Source of the DNA: Deltaproteobacteria bacterium
GTDB lineage: Bacteria > Myxococcota > Kuafuiibacteriia > Kuafuiibacteriales > Kuafuiibacteriaceae
Assembly: GCA_016713425.1 (NCBI GenBank)
Contig: JADJPE010000005.1
Span: 124,001-188,000 of the forward strand
DNA length: 64,000 nt
Direction of reading: 5' to 3'
Part shown: positions 54,032-63,667 of the stretch, in pieces
Layout of the letters: the number at the start of each line of letters is the position of its first letter
How positions within the stretch are numbered: position 1 is the stretch's first letter
Made by a program: the position numbers and the translations under genes
The notes under the pieces: generated by a model
The model's database searches: none
What the model was told of the DNA's origin: nothing
Seen by the model: only the letters and a program-made list of their open reading frames with translations

Positions 54032-54074
54032 AGGCGGGCATCGGTCGAAGACTGGTGCCCGCCTTTTTCTTTTT
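54032..54074 (+). terminator. Rho-independent terminator of the tRNA operon
   Basis: Stem AGGCGGGCA/TGCCCGCCT (9 bp, with further inner pairing) followed by TTTTTCTTTTT. Confidence 0.93.
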
Positions 54075-54136
54075 CAGGGAACTTTGTCGGCGAAGGGCGG
54101 CTGGCCTCCCTCGGGCCTTGGGGCCGCCTTGGGGCC

Positions 54137-55387
54137 CTAAGCGGACTTCTGCTCTTCCTCATAGGTGAGGAGCGGAGGCTCGTTCTTGTCGATGACCTCC
54201 TTCGTAATGCGGCACTCCTTGACGCCGGGGAGGAAGGGCACCTCGTACATGATGTCGAGCATTTGGGTCTCGAGGATCGACCGCATCCCTCGCGCACCAG
54301 CCTGGCGGCGTATCGCCTCTCGAGCAACCGCTTGGAGCGCCGCACGGGTGAACGAAAGCTTCACTTCTTCGAGTCCGAAGAGCTTCTGATACTGTTTGAC
54401 GAGCGCGTTCTTCGGCCGAGTCAGGATCGTGATGAGGTCGTCCTCGGTGAGGTCCTGAAGGGTCGCGGTGATGGGGAGGCGCCCGACAAACTCGGGGATC
54501 AGTCCGAACTTCACGAGGTCATCGGCTTCGACTTTGGCGAGGAGGTCGCCCACCCTCTGCTCTTTCTTGGCCTCAATCTCGGCTGAGAATCCGATCCCAG
54601 ATCGCCCAACGCGGCGCCCGATGATTTGGTCGAGGCCAACGAAGGCGCCGCCCACGATGAACAACATGTGGGTCGTGTCCACCTGGACATACTCTTGCTG
54701 CGAGTATTTCTTGGTTCCGCGGGGCGCAACGGAGCATTTGGTGCCCTCGAGGATCTTGAGAAGCCCCTGCTGCACCCCTTCGCCGGACACATCGCGTGTC
54801 GACGAGGGATGCTCCCCCTTGCGCGCAACCTTGTCGATCTCATCGATGTACACGATGCCCTTCTGAGCACGCTCGATGTCGTTGTCGGCGGCCGCGAGAA
54901 GGTTCTGAATGATGGATTCGACGTCCTCCCCGACGTACCCGGCTTCGGTCAACGTCGTAGCGTCGGCCACCGTGAACGGCACCTTCAAATAGCGCGCGAG
55001 AGACTGCGCCAGAAGGGTCTTGCCGGTTCCGGTCGGGCCGACGAGGAGGATATTGGACTTCTGAAGCTCGAGCGCGTCGTTCTGCTCCCTGAGCCCCACC
55101 CTCTTGTAATGGTTGTAAACAGCGACGGAGAGCACCTTCTTGGCGTGTTCCTGCCCGATGACGTACTCGTCGAGGAAGGCCTTGATTTCGCTGGGCGGAG
55201 GCACACGTTCCTTCGGCCCAAAGGCGCTATCCTTGAGCTTCTCCTCCGCGATGATGTCGTTGCACAGCCGGATGCACTCATCGCAGATGTAGACGGTGGG
55301 CCCCGCGATAAGCTTCTTCACCTCTCGCTGGCTCTTGCCGCAGAAGGAACACTGAAGGTTGATGTTGCGGCTGTCGCGGCGGGTCAC
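54137..55387 (-). CDS. clpX: ATP-dependent Clp protease ATP-binding subunit ClpX
   Basis: 416 residues from a GTG at 55387. N-terminal zinc-binding domain with four Cys (13, 16, 35, 38). AAA+ core: Walker A GPTGTGKT (117-124), pore loop GYVGEDVE, Walker B IVYIDEIDK (~180), second pore loop HPSSTRDVSGEGVQQGLLKILEG, IGF loop (RSGIGFS) for ClpP binding, arginine finger region GLIPEFVGRLP. Unfolds substrates for ClpP. Full family length. No clpP or lon is beside it, unlike many bacteria. Convergent with the tRNA operon. Confidence 0.97.
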   Translation of the reverse strand: MTRRDSRNINLQCSFCGKSQREVKKLIAGPTVYICDECIRLCNDIIAEEKLKDSAFGPKERVPPPSEIKAFLDEYVIGQEHAKKVLSVAVYNHYKRVGLREQNDALELQKSNILLVGPTGTGKTLLAQSLARYLKVPFTVADATTLTEAGYVGEDVESIIQNLLAAADNDIERAQKGIVYIDEIDKVARKGEHPSSTRDVSGEGVQQGLLKILEGTKCSVAPRGTKKYSQQEYVQVDTTHMLFIVGGAFVGLDQIIGRRVGRSGIGFSAEIEAKKEQRVGDLLAKVEADDLVKFGLIPEFVGRLPITATLQDLTEDDLITILTRPKNALVKQYQKLFGLEEVKLSFTRAALQAVAREAIRRQAGARGMRSILETQMLDIMYEVPFLPGVKECRITKEVIDKNEPPLLTYEEEQKSA

Positions 55388-55586
55388 GGGAACAGGCTAC
55401 AGATTCCCTGGGACGTCCTCAACGTCCTTTGGCAAGTTCGGGCGGAAACTGCACATGAACAAAAACGACACCAATCCGAGTTGACAGCAACAGCTTGAGG
55501 TTGGTAGCAACCCGTAATCCCTTGGTTTTTCTGCAAATAGCGCCGGGTGCAGTTTGCAGCGTGACCGCAAGTGCGGAGGTCCCCGG

Positions 55587-57236
55587 ATGTCAACACAACA
55601 AGGCGAGGCCATGCCCATGACGGAGCGGGCGGAACAAGACACACCCCGAAGGGCCATGTCGTTCGGGCGATTCCTCTTCGAGATTCTGGTGGTCGCAGCG
55701 CTGCTGACGGGCGGCATGTATCTGTATCGCAACCACATCATGACCCGCGAGAAGAAGCTCAGCCTCTTCATCGAGGGTCGTAACACGCTGAAACGAAACG
55801 ACTTGGTGAGCCTTAATCGGGCCGAGAAGTCGCTCACGGCGGTGCTTGACCTCGACCGAGACGACCCGGCCGCGGTTTCAGCGCTGGCCGAGCTGAATTT
55901 CTGGAAGGCGATGCATGGGCTTCCGACGCTCGATAAGGCGAAGGCCTTCGCCGACGAGGCCGATCGTATCAATGCCGAGAGATCCGATCGTTTTGCGACG
56001 CGCGCCTATCTCAAGATCGTCGAGGGCAAGGCACCGGAGGCCGAGACGGAGCTTCGCGCGCTGCTCGAACGTGACATCGCCGCGCCCAAGCTGGCGCATG
56101 CGCTGGGCTGGGCGCTGATGGAGCAGGGGCGATATGACGAAGCCAATCGGATCATCACCCAGGCAAAGGAAGCCGATTTCTCCAACCTCGCGATGTCGTT
56201 GACGTTGGCCGAGATGGCGGAACGGCGGGGCAAGGAACGCACCGCCGTCAGCCACCTCCGCGGCATCATCAAAGACAGCATGAACCCGAATCATGCCTGG
56301 GCACGAGGCTGGCTCGCGGCGCTTCTGGCAAAAAACTACGGGAGTCTGACCGAGCCGGCCCGCCACATTCAGGAGCTCCGGCAGCGTGTCGAGGAAGCCA
56401 AAAGCGCGCCCGACACCTACGCCATGAGTCCTCGGGCGATGGCGATGCTCGAATGGGCGGAGGGCGAGCTCGCGCTTGCGATGGGCAACGCCGATGGCGC
56501 ACGCGCGAAGGCGGCCGAAGCTCAGAAGCTCGCACCCAACTACCCGCCCATCATGACGCTGACGGCGCGCGCCGATCTTGCCCAGAAGAAGGTTAAGGAA
56601 GGCATTGCCGCCTATGAGGCTGCGGCGCGCGAGGGCGCACAATACCGCGGCATCCGCTGGGCTCTGGCCGAAGCGAAGAGTCGCGACCTCGATGATGGCG
56701 CGCTGGCGATCGTCGACGAGCTTGAGAAGACCAACGTCGAAGCCAAAGGCCCCGAGTACGAGATCTTCCGGGGTGAGCACGACCTGCGCAAGGGCAACAT
56801 TGAAGAGGCGAAGAACGCCTTTACGCGCGCCGCAGAGCTCGGGAACGATCCAGCCATTCTTTTTGGTCTCGCCAAGGTGACGTTCGAAGAAGAAAAGAAG
56901 AAAGGCAACAAGGCCGACCTCGAGCGCGTCGGCGAGGCCTTCCAGCGCACGATCGATCGGCGCTCGACCTATCCCGAGGCGCACGAATACATGGCTGAGA
57001 TCAGCCTGTGGAACTACGCGATGGAGGCGGCCGATCAGTCATTCAAGACGGCCGAGGCTCAGTACAAGCGGGTCAACGCCCCCATCGGCGAGTTGGTTGC
57101 CTTCTACGATCGAACCATCGCCGCATTCGGCGCCGCCAACGGCCCTCGCCCCGCCAAGAAGCAAGCCTCAGAGCTTCAGGCCGCGTGGACAGCCCGCAAG
57201 CAGTCTTACATCGATACCATCCTCAACGAGGGGTAG
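55587..57236 (+). CDS. Membrane-anchored TPR protein
   Basis: 549 residues; ATG at 55587 with GGAGG 7 nt upstream. A single TM helix at ~27-46 (FLFEILVVAALLTGGMYLY) puts the long C-terminus in the periplasm. The rest is TPR-like: NAERSDRFATRAYLKIVEGKAPEAETEL, LGWALMEQGRYDEANRIITQA, LEWAEGELALAMGNADGARAKA, IFRGEHDLRKGNIEEAKNAFTRA. No catalytic motif. Likely a scaffold. Divergent from clpX across 199 bp. Confidence 0.8.
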   Translation: MSTQQGEAMPMTERAEQDTPRRAMSFGRFLFEILVVAALLTGGMYLYRNHIMTREKKLSLFIEGRNTLKRNDLVSLNRAEKSLTAVLDLDRDDPAAVSALAELNFWKAMHGLPTLDKAKAFADEADRINAERSDRFATRAYLKIVEGKAPEAETELRALLERDIAAPKLAHALGWALMEQGRYDEANRIITQAKEADFSNLAMSLTLAEMAERRGKERTAVSHLRGIIKDSMNPNHAWARGWLAALLAKNYGSLTEPARHIQELRQRVEEAKSAPDTYAMSPRAMAMLEWAEGELALAMGNADGARAKAAEAQKLAPNYPPIMTLTARADLAQKKVKEGIAAYEAAAREGAQYRGIRWALAEAKSRDLDDGALAIVDELEKTNVEAKGPEYEIFRGEHDLRKGNIEEAKNAFTRAAELGNDPAILFGLAKVTFEEEKKKGNKADLERVGEAFQRTIDRRSTYPEAHEYMAEISLWNYAMEAADQSFKTAEAQYKRVNAPIGELVAFYDRTIAAFGAANGPRPAKKQASELQAAWTARKQSYIDTILNEG

Positions 57237-57268
57237 TTCAGGTCCCGCCAAGATCGGCCTGCGGGCCC

Positions 57269-59443
57269 TTAGCACTCCGCCGACGCGGCCGTCGGCGCTT
57301 GCATGCGTCGCATCAAGCGGTGCGCTTCGAGCGTGGTTTCGAGGTGGTTCTGCCAGGCCGCGGCCACCGAACGACGGGCTATCCACCGGGTCCCAGCCGA
57401 GACGTACTGCAGTCCTAGAGACTCGTTCAGCGTTCGCCATTCGTCATCAGGCTCGGAGTAGACGAACAGCTGTACGTCGAGTTGGTGATAGTGCCGAATC
57501 AGCTGCGACAGCAGTGCAGCCCTCGCTTCTTCCGTCCACGGACCCCGCGAGAGATCACAGATCCAGGCGATATTGAGAAGTCCAAAGACACTGATCCCTT
57601 CGTCGGCCGACTCCGCAATCGCCGCCGAAACAACCTGGCCTTCGACCGCCGCAACGTAGATCGTCCGATGACGTCGATACTGCCTCTCCTCGCATTCCCG
57701 CGAAAAGCCGCTCAGGTCGATCTCATCGGGGCCATAGGAAAAGGCGTCGTACTCCAAGGGCGACAATGTCACCCTGAGGTGGTCACTCAGCTTCGTCAAT
57801 TCGTCGGCCGCCGCCGGACGCACGGTGACGCCCTTCGTCGGCCGCAAAGCGGCCACGATGGCGTCACTCGGAAAGCAACGAAACACCTCTCGGCACGTGA
57901 AAACGAACGCGTCCTTATCCGAGTAGCGCTCGACGAAATCATCGAAAAGGAGTCTCGTCCACCTCGAGTGCGCCTCAACATAGAGGACGAAATAGTCTGC
58001 CTCCGCCAGATGCTGAGCGATGTAAGCAAGCGTCGTGTAGATCTCCCGGGCGATTTCAAAGAAACGCGGACGCTGCTCCTTGGTTCGACGGGCACAATGG
58101 ATGCCAAGCTGGTGAAGCAGCCAAGTCCTCGGGTACATCGAGTTCGCGGCAACGGTACCTTCCTTCAAGCCCTCGTTGCTCATGACCAATGTGTATCCGT
58201 CCAAAGGCGAGACCTTCGACCAGGCCGAGTGGTAGGCCTGGCGGCGACGGGCTTCCTGCGCCGTAAGCGTCCAGCGGTCAGCGTATTCGGCCTCTCCGAG
58301 TGCTTCCCAGCCCCGATTCACCTCATCCCCCCGCACGATATCGATGGATGGGTAGATGGCGCCGAAGACATACTCACGCCACGCCAGCCTATCGGCTGAC
58401 GTCTCGAAATCGATCAACTCAACGCCACACTTCACCCTCCCTTCCGAGGAGGTGAAGACGTTGCGAAGCACGCCGGTGGCTCGGATGCTCTGGTCGGGCA
58501 AGTCGATCTCGACACGATCGAAAACATCGTGCGGGAACAAGACGTCTTTCTCCGGAAGCAGCTCAAACGCAAGCCCGCCGGCGGAGATCTCAAGCACCGC
58601 CTTCGAGACGCCGGCTTGGGGAAGGTGAGGATGGCTTGCACGCAAAGAGAGCGGAACCGAGGCCTCAACAGAGGCGCGGCGAGACGACCGAAAACCAAAC
58701 TCGCGCAGGCAATCTGGGAAGGCCAAGCGAAGTCGACCGTCCGCACCACGTCGCGCCATTGTCCTGAAAAACACCGGACATGGCGCGACCCCGAGTGCGA
58801 CCTCGACGACGCCGTTGTCGATCGCCAAATCCGTCGATCCCCAAAGCCCCTCCGAGACCCAGTCATCCCCAGAGGACGAAACCACAATACGAGAGCTCTG
58901 CGGCCACTGACCCTCCGGCCATACCGACCCCACAAGCGTACCCTTTCGCTCGACGAACGCGCGCGACAGCTTGGCTTCGATGGCGGCCTGGTCCCCGTAG
59001 ACAATCTCGCCACGAGAAATATCGGTTGTCTTCTCGGCGAACCGACGGCACTGCTCGAACCAGGGCGAAATCTCGGCATCCGAAAGCACGCGCTCCAAGA
59101 TGAAGCGCGAAAGCGTCGCCGAGCTCGAGCGCGTCACGCGTGAGAAGCTCGCCCCCACCAGAACCCGGCCATCGCCCAGACCTTCGGTCCGAGCCACCGA
59201 CAGGCGGGTTTCGAACTGCCCCGCGGGACCGAAGTCACAGACCAGAGGCCGCCCGGCGGCGACGTCAAGATAGCCTGCGTCGAGCGAGAACCGCACACCG
59301 GTCGCGCTGACATCCATGATGGCTGCCTTCGTGAGCGGGACGCCCGAGGGCAGTAACCAGCGAGCCGCCCCCGGCGGCACCGAAACGCGATAGGCTCGCG
59401 TTGGAATCCGCGGTCCCCGAACCCCGATCTGCTCGTCGAACAC
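57269..59443 (-). CDS. PilZ-like protein with C-terminal acyltransferase (GNAT/FeeM-like) region
   Basis: 724 residues from a GTG at 59443 with GAGGG upstream; an alternative GTG at 59545 would overlap the upstream kinase gene by 62 bp. Two PilZ-like modules: IMDVSATGVRFSLD with an RAYRV-type Arg pair, and VLEISAGGLAFELL (~275 on), both fitting D/ExSxxG. PilZ domains bind cyclic di-GMP. The C-terminal ~300 residues resemble an N-acyltransferase: SMYPRTWLLHQLG, FFEIAREIYTTLAYI, then a GNAT-like TIYVAAVEGQVVSAAIAES. A c-di-GMP-controlled transferase is the inferred idea. Confidence 0.72.
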   Translation of the reverse strand: MFDEQIGVRGPRIPTRAYRVSVPPGAARWLLPSGVPLTKAAIMDVSATGVRFSLDAGYLDVAAGRPLVCDFGPAGQFETRLSVARTEGLGDGRVLVGASFSRVTRSSSATLSRFILERVLSDAEISPWFEQCRRFAEKTTDISRGEIVYGDQAAIEAKLSRAFVERKGTLVGSVWPEGQWPQSSRIVVSSSGDDWVSEGLWGSTDLAIDNGVVEVALGVAPCPVFFRTMARRGADGRLRLAFPDCLREFGFRSSRRASVEASVPLSLRASHPHLPQAGVSKAVLEISAGGLAFELLPEKDVLFPHDVFDRVEIDLPDQSIRATGVLRNVFTSSEGRVKCGVELIDFETSADRLAWREYVFGAIYPSIDIVRGDEVNRGWEALGEAEYADRWTLTAQEARRRQAYHSAWSKVSPLDGYTLVMSNEGLKEGTVAANSMYPRTWLLHQLGIHCARRTKEQRPRFFEIAREIYTTLAYIAQHLAEADYFVLYVEAHSRWTRLLFDDFVERYSDKDAFVFTCREVFRCFPSDAIVAALRPTKGVTVRPAAADELTKLSDHLRVTLSPLEYDAFSYGPDEIDLSGFSRECEERQYRRHRTIYVAAVEGQVVSAAIAESADEGISVFGLLNIAWICDLSRGPWTEEARAALLSQLIRHYHQLDVQLFVYSEPDDEWRTLNESLGLQYVSAGTRWIARRSVAAAWQNHLETTLEAHRLMRRMQAPTAASAEC

Positions 59444-59483
59444 GAGTGCGCCCTCACCACGGATGGGCCCGGACGGCAACGGA

Positions 59484-60611
59484 TTATTGGCGAACGACAG
59501 GAAACGATGCGACGAACGACGTCCCTTCGCCTGGTCTGCTCTCACACCTCAAAGCCCCGCCGTGCCCCCGCATCACGGCGGCACAAATGCTGAGGCCGAG
59601 CCCCGCACCTTCCGCGCCTTTTGTCGTGAAGAACGGATCGAAAATCCGAGCCTGGAGCTCTGGTGAAATCCCCGAGCCGTCGTCGCGCACTTCGATGTAG
59701 ACGGCCCCCTCCGCGTCCGAAGCGACGCGAACCAAGATCCGACCACCATCCTGGGTTGCCGCCACCGCGTTGCGAAGCAGATTCGTCACGAGCCGCTGAA
59801 CCCGACTCCTCGACGCCAACACGGGCGGTACGGCGTCCGAGACCTCTATGTCGACCGTTCGACGCACATACAGATCCGTTCGACACTCAAGCTTCACCGT
59901 GCTCCGCACGATGTCCTCGATTCGCACCGAATCGAGCGCGAACACGGGCGTCGTGTTCTTCACGAGCGCCATAAGCTCGGCGACCAGGTCGCGCATGCCA
60001 CGGTCGACCACCCGGAGCTCGCCCGCGCTCCGCTGAACTTCGAGTGGATCCGTGGAAACCTCCTCGAGGGCATCCGCAATGAAGCCGATCACAGTCAGAG
60101 CGTTGTTGATGTCGTGGATGACCGAGCCAGCAATTCGGCCAAGTACGGCCAGTTTCTCTGCACGTTCTCGCCCGACTCGGTCGGCGCGATGCTCCAGGGC
60201 CCTCGCAATGTCGACACGAAGGATGTCAGAATCGACCGGTTTGCTCAGGAATCGGTAGATACCGCCGAGGTTGATCGAGTCCCGCAACACATCCGTGTCC
60301 GCATACGCGGTCACCAGGAAACGAATGGAGTCAGGGCAAAGGTCGCGTAGCTCGCGAAGGACTTCAACGCCAGACATGCCGGGCATTCGGTAGTCCGCAA
60401 GCACGACGTCCGGTCGCTTGGCGGCGGCTTTGGCCAAGGCTTCGGGCCCGTCTTGCGCGGTCATCACGTCATATTCCTCGCACAAGAGGAACGACAGCAG
60501 CTCGCGATGAGACGCCTCATCGTCAACAATCAGCACAGTCGGGCGTTCGACGTTGGCCAAAACGTTGGGTGATTCTAACCGGAACTGGCGCGCCCACAAT
60601 ATGAGCGCCAA
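59484..60611 (-). CDS. Receiver-histidine kinase hybrid (REC-HK)
   Basis: 375 residues from a TTG at 60611 with no good ribosome site, so the start is uncertain. REC domain (~24-140): VLIVDDE, phospho-acceptor Asp in LADYRMPGM (~73), VTAYAD and FLSKPV. HK: H-box SVIHDINNALT (His ~165), N-box NLLRNAVAA, G1 DDGSGI, F-box PFFTTKG, G2 GLGLSI. It has no membrane segment, so it is soluble. An N-terminal receiver on a kinase implies input from another kinase, plausibly the divergent one at 60841. Confidence 0.88.
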   Translation of the reverse strand: MALILWARQFRLESPNVLANVERPTVLIVDDEASHRELLSFLLCEEYDVMTAQDGPEALAKAAAKRPDVVLADYRMPGMSGVEVLRELRDLCPDSIRFLVTAYADTDVLRDSINLGGIYRFLSKPVDSDILRVDIARALEHRADRVGRERAEKLAVLGRIAGSVIHDINNALTVIGFIADALEEVSTDPLEVQRSAGELRVVDRGMRDLVAELMALVKNTTPVFALDSVRIEDIVRSTVKLECRTDLYVRRTVDIEVSDAVPPVLASRSRVQRLVTNLLRNAVAATQDGGRILVRVASDAEGAVYIEVRDDGSGISPELQARIFDPFFTTKGAEGAGLGLSICAAVMRGHGGALRCESRPGEGTSFVASFPVVRQ

Positions 60612-60840
60612 AACGAGCCCGATGGGTCCTCACTCACCTATTTCCGAATTGAAGTGCAAATCTCCAAACCTACGAGCAGACACGACATCGCTACACATAT
60701 CTCGGTCTTTCGCGTGACGCCCACTTCCAAGGCAAGCTTGCGCCCTTCCGGCGCCCAGCGTTCCGAAGGGTCTCAAGAACGCGCGCTTGGCAACCGGGCA
60801 CCATTTATAAAAGGTCGGTGTTTCACCAGAATGCGAGCAC
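60612..60840. promoter_or_regulatory. Divergent promoter region of the two kinase genes
   Basis: 229 bp with no gene. It must hold both promoters, but no consensus -35/-10 is convincing. Confidence 0.4.
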
Positions 60841-63510
60841 GTGACGGTGCTCGAAAACCTGCTTGCCCTGTACTCCGGCATTCTGCTCATCAACGCAGCC
60901 CTAACGCTGCTCTTATGGACAAGGACGCGCACCAGCCAAAATCGCCGGTTGCTGTTCGTCTGGACCACGGCGCTGGTCGGCGTCGCCGCGCAAGGCGCGC
61001 TCTCGCAGGGATCGTTTGCGATCATTCTCGGGTTCTCCTCAACCATCGCCCAGGGCATTGCGCAAGCTCGCCTCTTGGCGGGCATCGTCGGTACCGCTTT
61101 AAAGCCCGGCCCTTACTTGCTGGCGTGGGCAGGCTCAATCATCGTGGCGTTCATCGCCGACACGTCCGGTGCGCCCTTCTGGGTCGCCGCTCTTCCGGTT
61201 TCCATTGCCGTCGCCGCACCGCTGGCCATCGTATCCACTCGGTGCCTGGTTCAGCATTCCAGCGAGCTCACGATAACGGGCAAGGCATTGGTCGTGAGCT
61301 GTCTACTCTTCTGCGCACACAACATCGACTTCGCGTTCCTCAGGGACAAGCCAGACATGGCCGCCGCGGGCATGAGCATCGCACTCCTCATCGTCTTCAT
61401 GATGTCGGTCACGGCGCCGGCCGTCGTACTCGAGCAAGTGACAGAGGAACGAGGCCGTATCGAACAGCTCCGATCACTTCAAGAGAAGTTCTTTGCCAAC
61501 CTATCACATGACCTTCGAACACCGGCCACGCTTACGCTCGCACCGCTGGATGCTTTGCTCGAAAGCTCAGAGGATCTCACGACCGATCAAGAAAGGATGA
61601 TGCGTCAGGCACGAAGAAACGCGCTGCGCCTCCTTCATCTCCTCGACGACATCCTTACCCTCACCAAGATCGAAGCGAACGGCTTCGAGCTCGACCGAAA
61701 ACCGACCGACGTGGGCCGTCTGATCCTCGGAATCTCCGAACAGGTCGCGCCCATGGCGGACCGGAAGCAGGTCGCATTTCGAAGCGACGTAAGGCCTGGT
61801 GTGCTCCCTCTGGTCAACATCGACGAGAAGCAGATCGAGCGAGCCGTTCTCAACCTCGTGGCCAACGCGCTGAAGTTCACCCCTTCGAACGGCCGTGTCG
61901 AACTTCAAGCTCAAGTGGCGGGCTCCGATCTTTGGATATCCGTCGTTGATACCGGGATCGGCATCGCCGAACAGGACGTCCCGCTCGTTTTCGAGCGCTT
62001 CCATCAGACGGGCGACACCAGGCATCGACGATCGGGAACCGGCCTTGGCGCCGCACTCAGCAAGGAGATCGTCGAGCTTCATGGCGGGCGCATCGACGTC
62101 GTGAGCCAAGAAGGCAAAGGAAGCCGATTCACGATCGTCCTGCCTCTTCCTGAGTCCCCCGAGTCGGACGCCGCGCCGCAACGAGAACAGGGAGCGCTCG
62201 CGAGACCCCCCATCCACGCCCAGGCATCTCCTCCCTCGGACGCACATCGCGACGGCGCGGAAATGCTCGCCTCCCCGGAGGCAAAGCGCCCCGGCGACTG
62301 GCAAGATGCGTTGCGCGACGAGAAGGCCTATCGGTTCATGCCGATCCACGACGCGGTCGAGATCGCGCCCACCATCGAGCACCGGTCACCGTCGAAGCCG
62401 GCCGTGTTGGTCGTCGAAGACAATGCCGAGATGCGTCAACTGATCATCGACCTCCTTGCCCACGACTACGACGTGGCTTCGGCCAGCGATGGGGCGCTTG
62501 GCCTCGAGGCGGTCCGAAGAACGATGCCCGACGTGATCGTGAGCGACATTGGCATGCCAAACATGGACGGCCTTGAGTTCGCCACCGCACTTCGGAACGA
62601 TGAACATACCAAGCACATCCCGATCGTGTTCTTGACCGGTCGAAACGAAGACGAAGATCGCGTCCGCGGACGCGACGCTGGGAGCGACGTCTACCTCACC
62701 AAGCCGTTCCTTCCGCGTGAACTCCTCGCCATCGTGAAACGACTGATCGCTCGGCAGACCACCGAGCGCGAGGCCGCCCACGATGACCGAGACTCCGCGC
62801 TGCGAATGCTGGCCGCCGGCGTCGCACATGAAATCCTGAACCCGCTCGGCTTCCTGCAGAACGCGCTCGCGGCCCTCAGGCTGGTGGTCCGCCGTGCGTC
62901 GAGTGACAGCCCACCGCCAAGCGAGAAGCTCCTCCAAGAGGCCGACAAGATCTACGCGAGTGGTCAAGAGGGCATCCAGCGCGTGCGAGCCGCGGTCGAA
63001 GAACTGCGTCGATTCTCGAAATCGGCGAACCCCGAGCCTCGGACGGTCATCGCGATCAATGATGTCGTTCAGAAGATCTTGACGCTTATCCAGGGCAACA
63101 ACGGCGGCATGACGATCAACACCTCACTTCGCGCGACGGGCCAAGTCGAAGCGCTCTCGGGAGAGATCGAAAAAGTGGTCCTCAACCTGGTGATCAACGC
63201 AACGCATGCCGGTGGCGACGCCGCCATCATCGACATCGAATCCTGGGATGAAGGCGACAGCGTCATGCTTGCGGTCTCCGACAATGGTCCGGGCGTCCCC
63301 AAGGACATCCGCGAGCGGATCTTCCATCCGTTTTTCACGACCAAAGCCCCCGGCCAAGGCTCGGGATTAGGGCTCGCGCTGAGCCGCCAGGTCATTCGAG
63401 AGCATGGTGGATCGATCGTGCTCGATTCGCCGACGAAGGGCGGAGCTCGGTTCACGATTCGCCTCCCGGTGGTGCGCCCGGCGGTGCCCCCGGCGGTGCC
63501 CCCACGTTAG
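60841..63510 (+). CDS. Composite sensor kinase: TM sensor, HK1, REC, HK2
   Basis: 889 residues, GTG at 60841. Residues ~1-200 hold about seven hydrophobic helices (7TM-type sensor). HK1: ANLSHDLRTPATL (His ~223), N-box LNLVANALKFT, VVDTGIGI, GTGLGAALS. REC (~520-640): VLVVEDNAEM, Asp in VSDIGMPNMDG (~570), FLTGRN, LTKPF. HK2: AAGVAHEILNPLGF (His ~663), NLVINATHA, SDNGPGV, PFFTTK, SGLGLALS. A linker of low complexity joins HK1 to REC. Two complete kinase cores flanking a receiver in one chain is unusual and suggests an intramolecular phosphorelay. Confidence 0.9.
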   Translation: MTVLENLLALYSGILLINAALTLLLWTRTRTSQNRRLLFVWTTALVGVAAQGALSQGSFAIILGFSSTIAQGIAQARLLAGIVGTALKPGPYLLAWAGSIIVAFIADTSGAPFWVAALPVSIAVAAPLAIVSTRCLVQHSSELTITGKALVVSCLLFCAHNIDFAFLRDKPDMAAAGMSIALLIVFMMSVTAPAVVLEQVTEERGRIEQLRSLQEKFFANLSHDLRTPATLTLAPLDALLESSEDLTTDQERMMRQARRNALRLLHLLDDILTLTKIEANGFELDRKPTDVGRLILGISEQVAPMADRKQVAFRSDVRPGVLPLVNIDEKQIERAVLNLVANALKFTPSNGRVELQAQVAGSDLWISVVDTGIGIAEQDVPLVFERFHQTGDTRHRRSGTGLGAALSKEIVELHGGRIDVVSQEGKGSRFTIVLPLPESPESDAAPQREQGALARPPIHAQASPPSDAHRDGAEMLASPEAKRPGDWQDALRDEKAYRFMPIHDAVEIAPTIEHRSPSKPAVLVVEDNAEMRQLIIDLLAHDYDVASASDGALGLEAVRRTMPDVIVSDIGMPNMDGLEFATALRNDEHTKHIPIVFLTGRNEDEDRVRGRDAGSDVYLTKPFLPRELLAIVKRLIARQTTEREAAHDDRDSALRMLAAGVAHEILNPLGFLQNALAALRLVVRRASSDSPPPSEKLLQEADKIYASGQEGIQRVRAAVEELRRFSKSANPEPRTVIAINDVVQKILTLIQGNNGGMTINTSLRATGQVEALSGEIEKVVLNLVINATHAGGDAAIIDIESWDEGDSVMLAVSDNGPGVPKDIRERIFHPFFTTKAPGQGSGLGLALSRQVIREHGGSIVLDSPTKGGARFTIRLPVVRPAVPPAVPPR

Positions 63511-63667
63511 ATTGGGGTCAGCGGGCGAGGCACACATATCCCCACGTCAGGTCGCGAACGTTCCAATTCTGGCCTCAGTTTGAGATGCCGGCTCACGTTA
63601 GGTTCAGAACGCCTCCCCGGGGACGCTGACGCTGGCTCCGGCTCGAAAGCCAAGCTACCCTCCGCCT
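63511..63667. other. Short gene-free interval before the kinase
   Basis: 157 bp between the composite kinase gene and the Ser/Thr kinase start, both plus strand. No hairpin followed by T-run was seen, so co-transcription cannot be excluded. Confidence 0.4.

Noticed and set aside
55481..55508. TTGACA followed at 17 bp by GTAGCA as promoter of the TPR membrane protein gene
   Set aside because: The -10 match is too poor to list as a promoter.
60630..61085. Minus-strand open frame of 151 codons
   Set aside because: Mostly antisense to the composite kinase gene, with no protein-like features.
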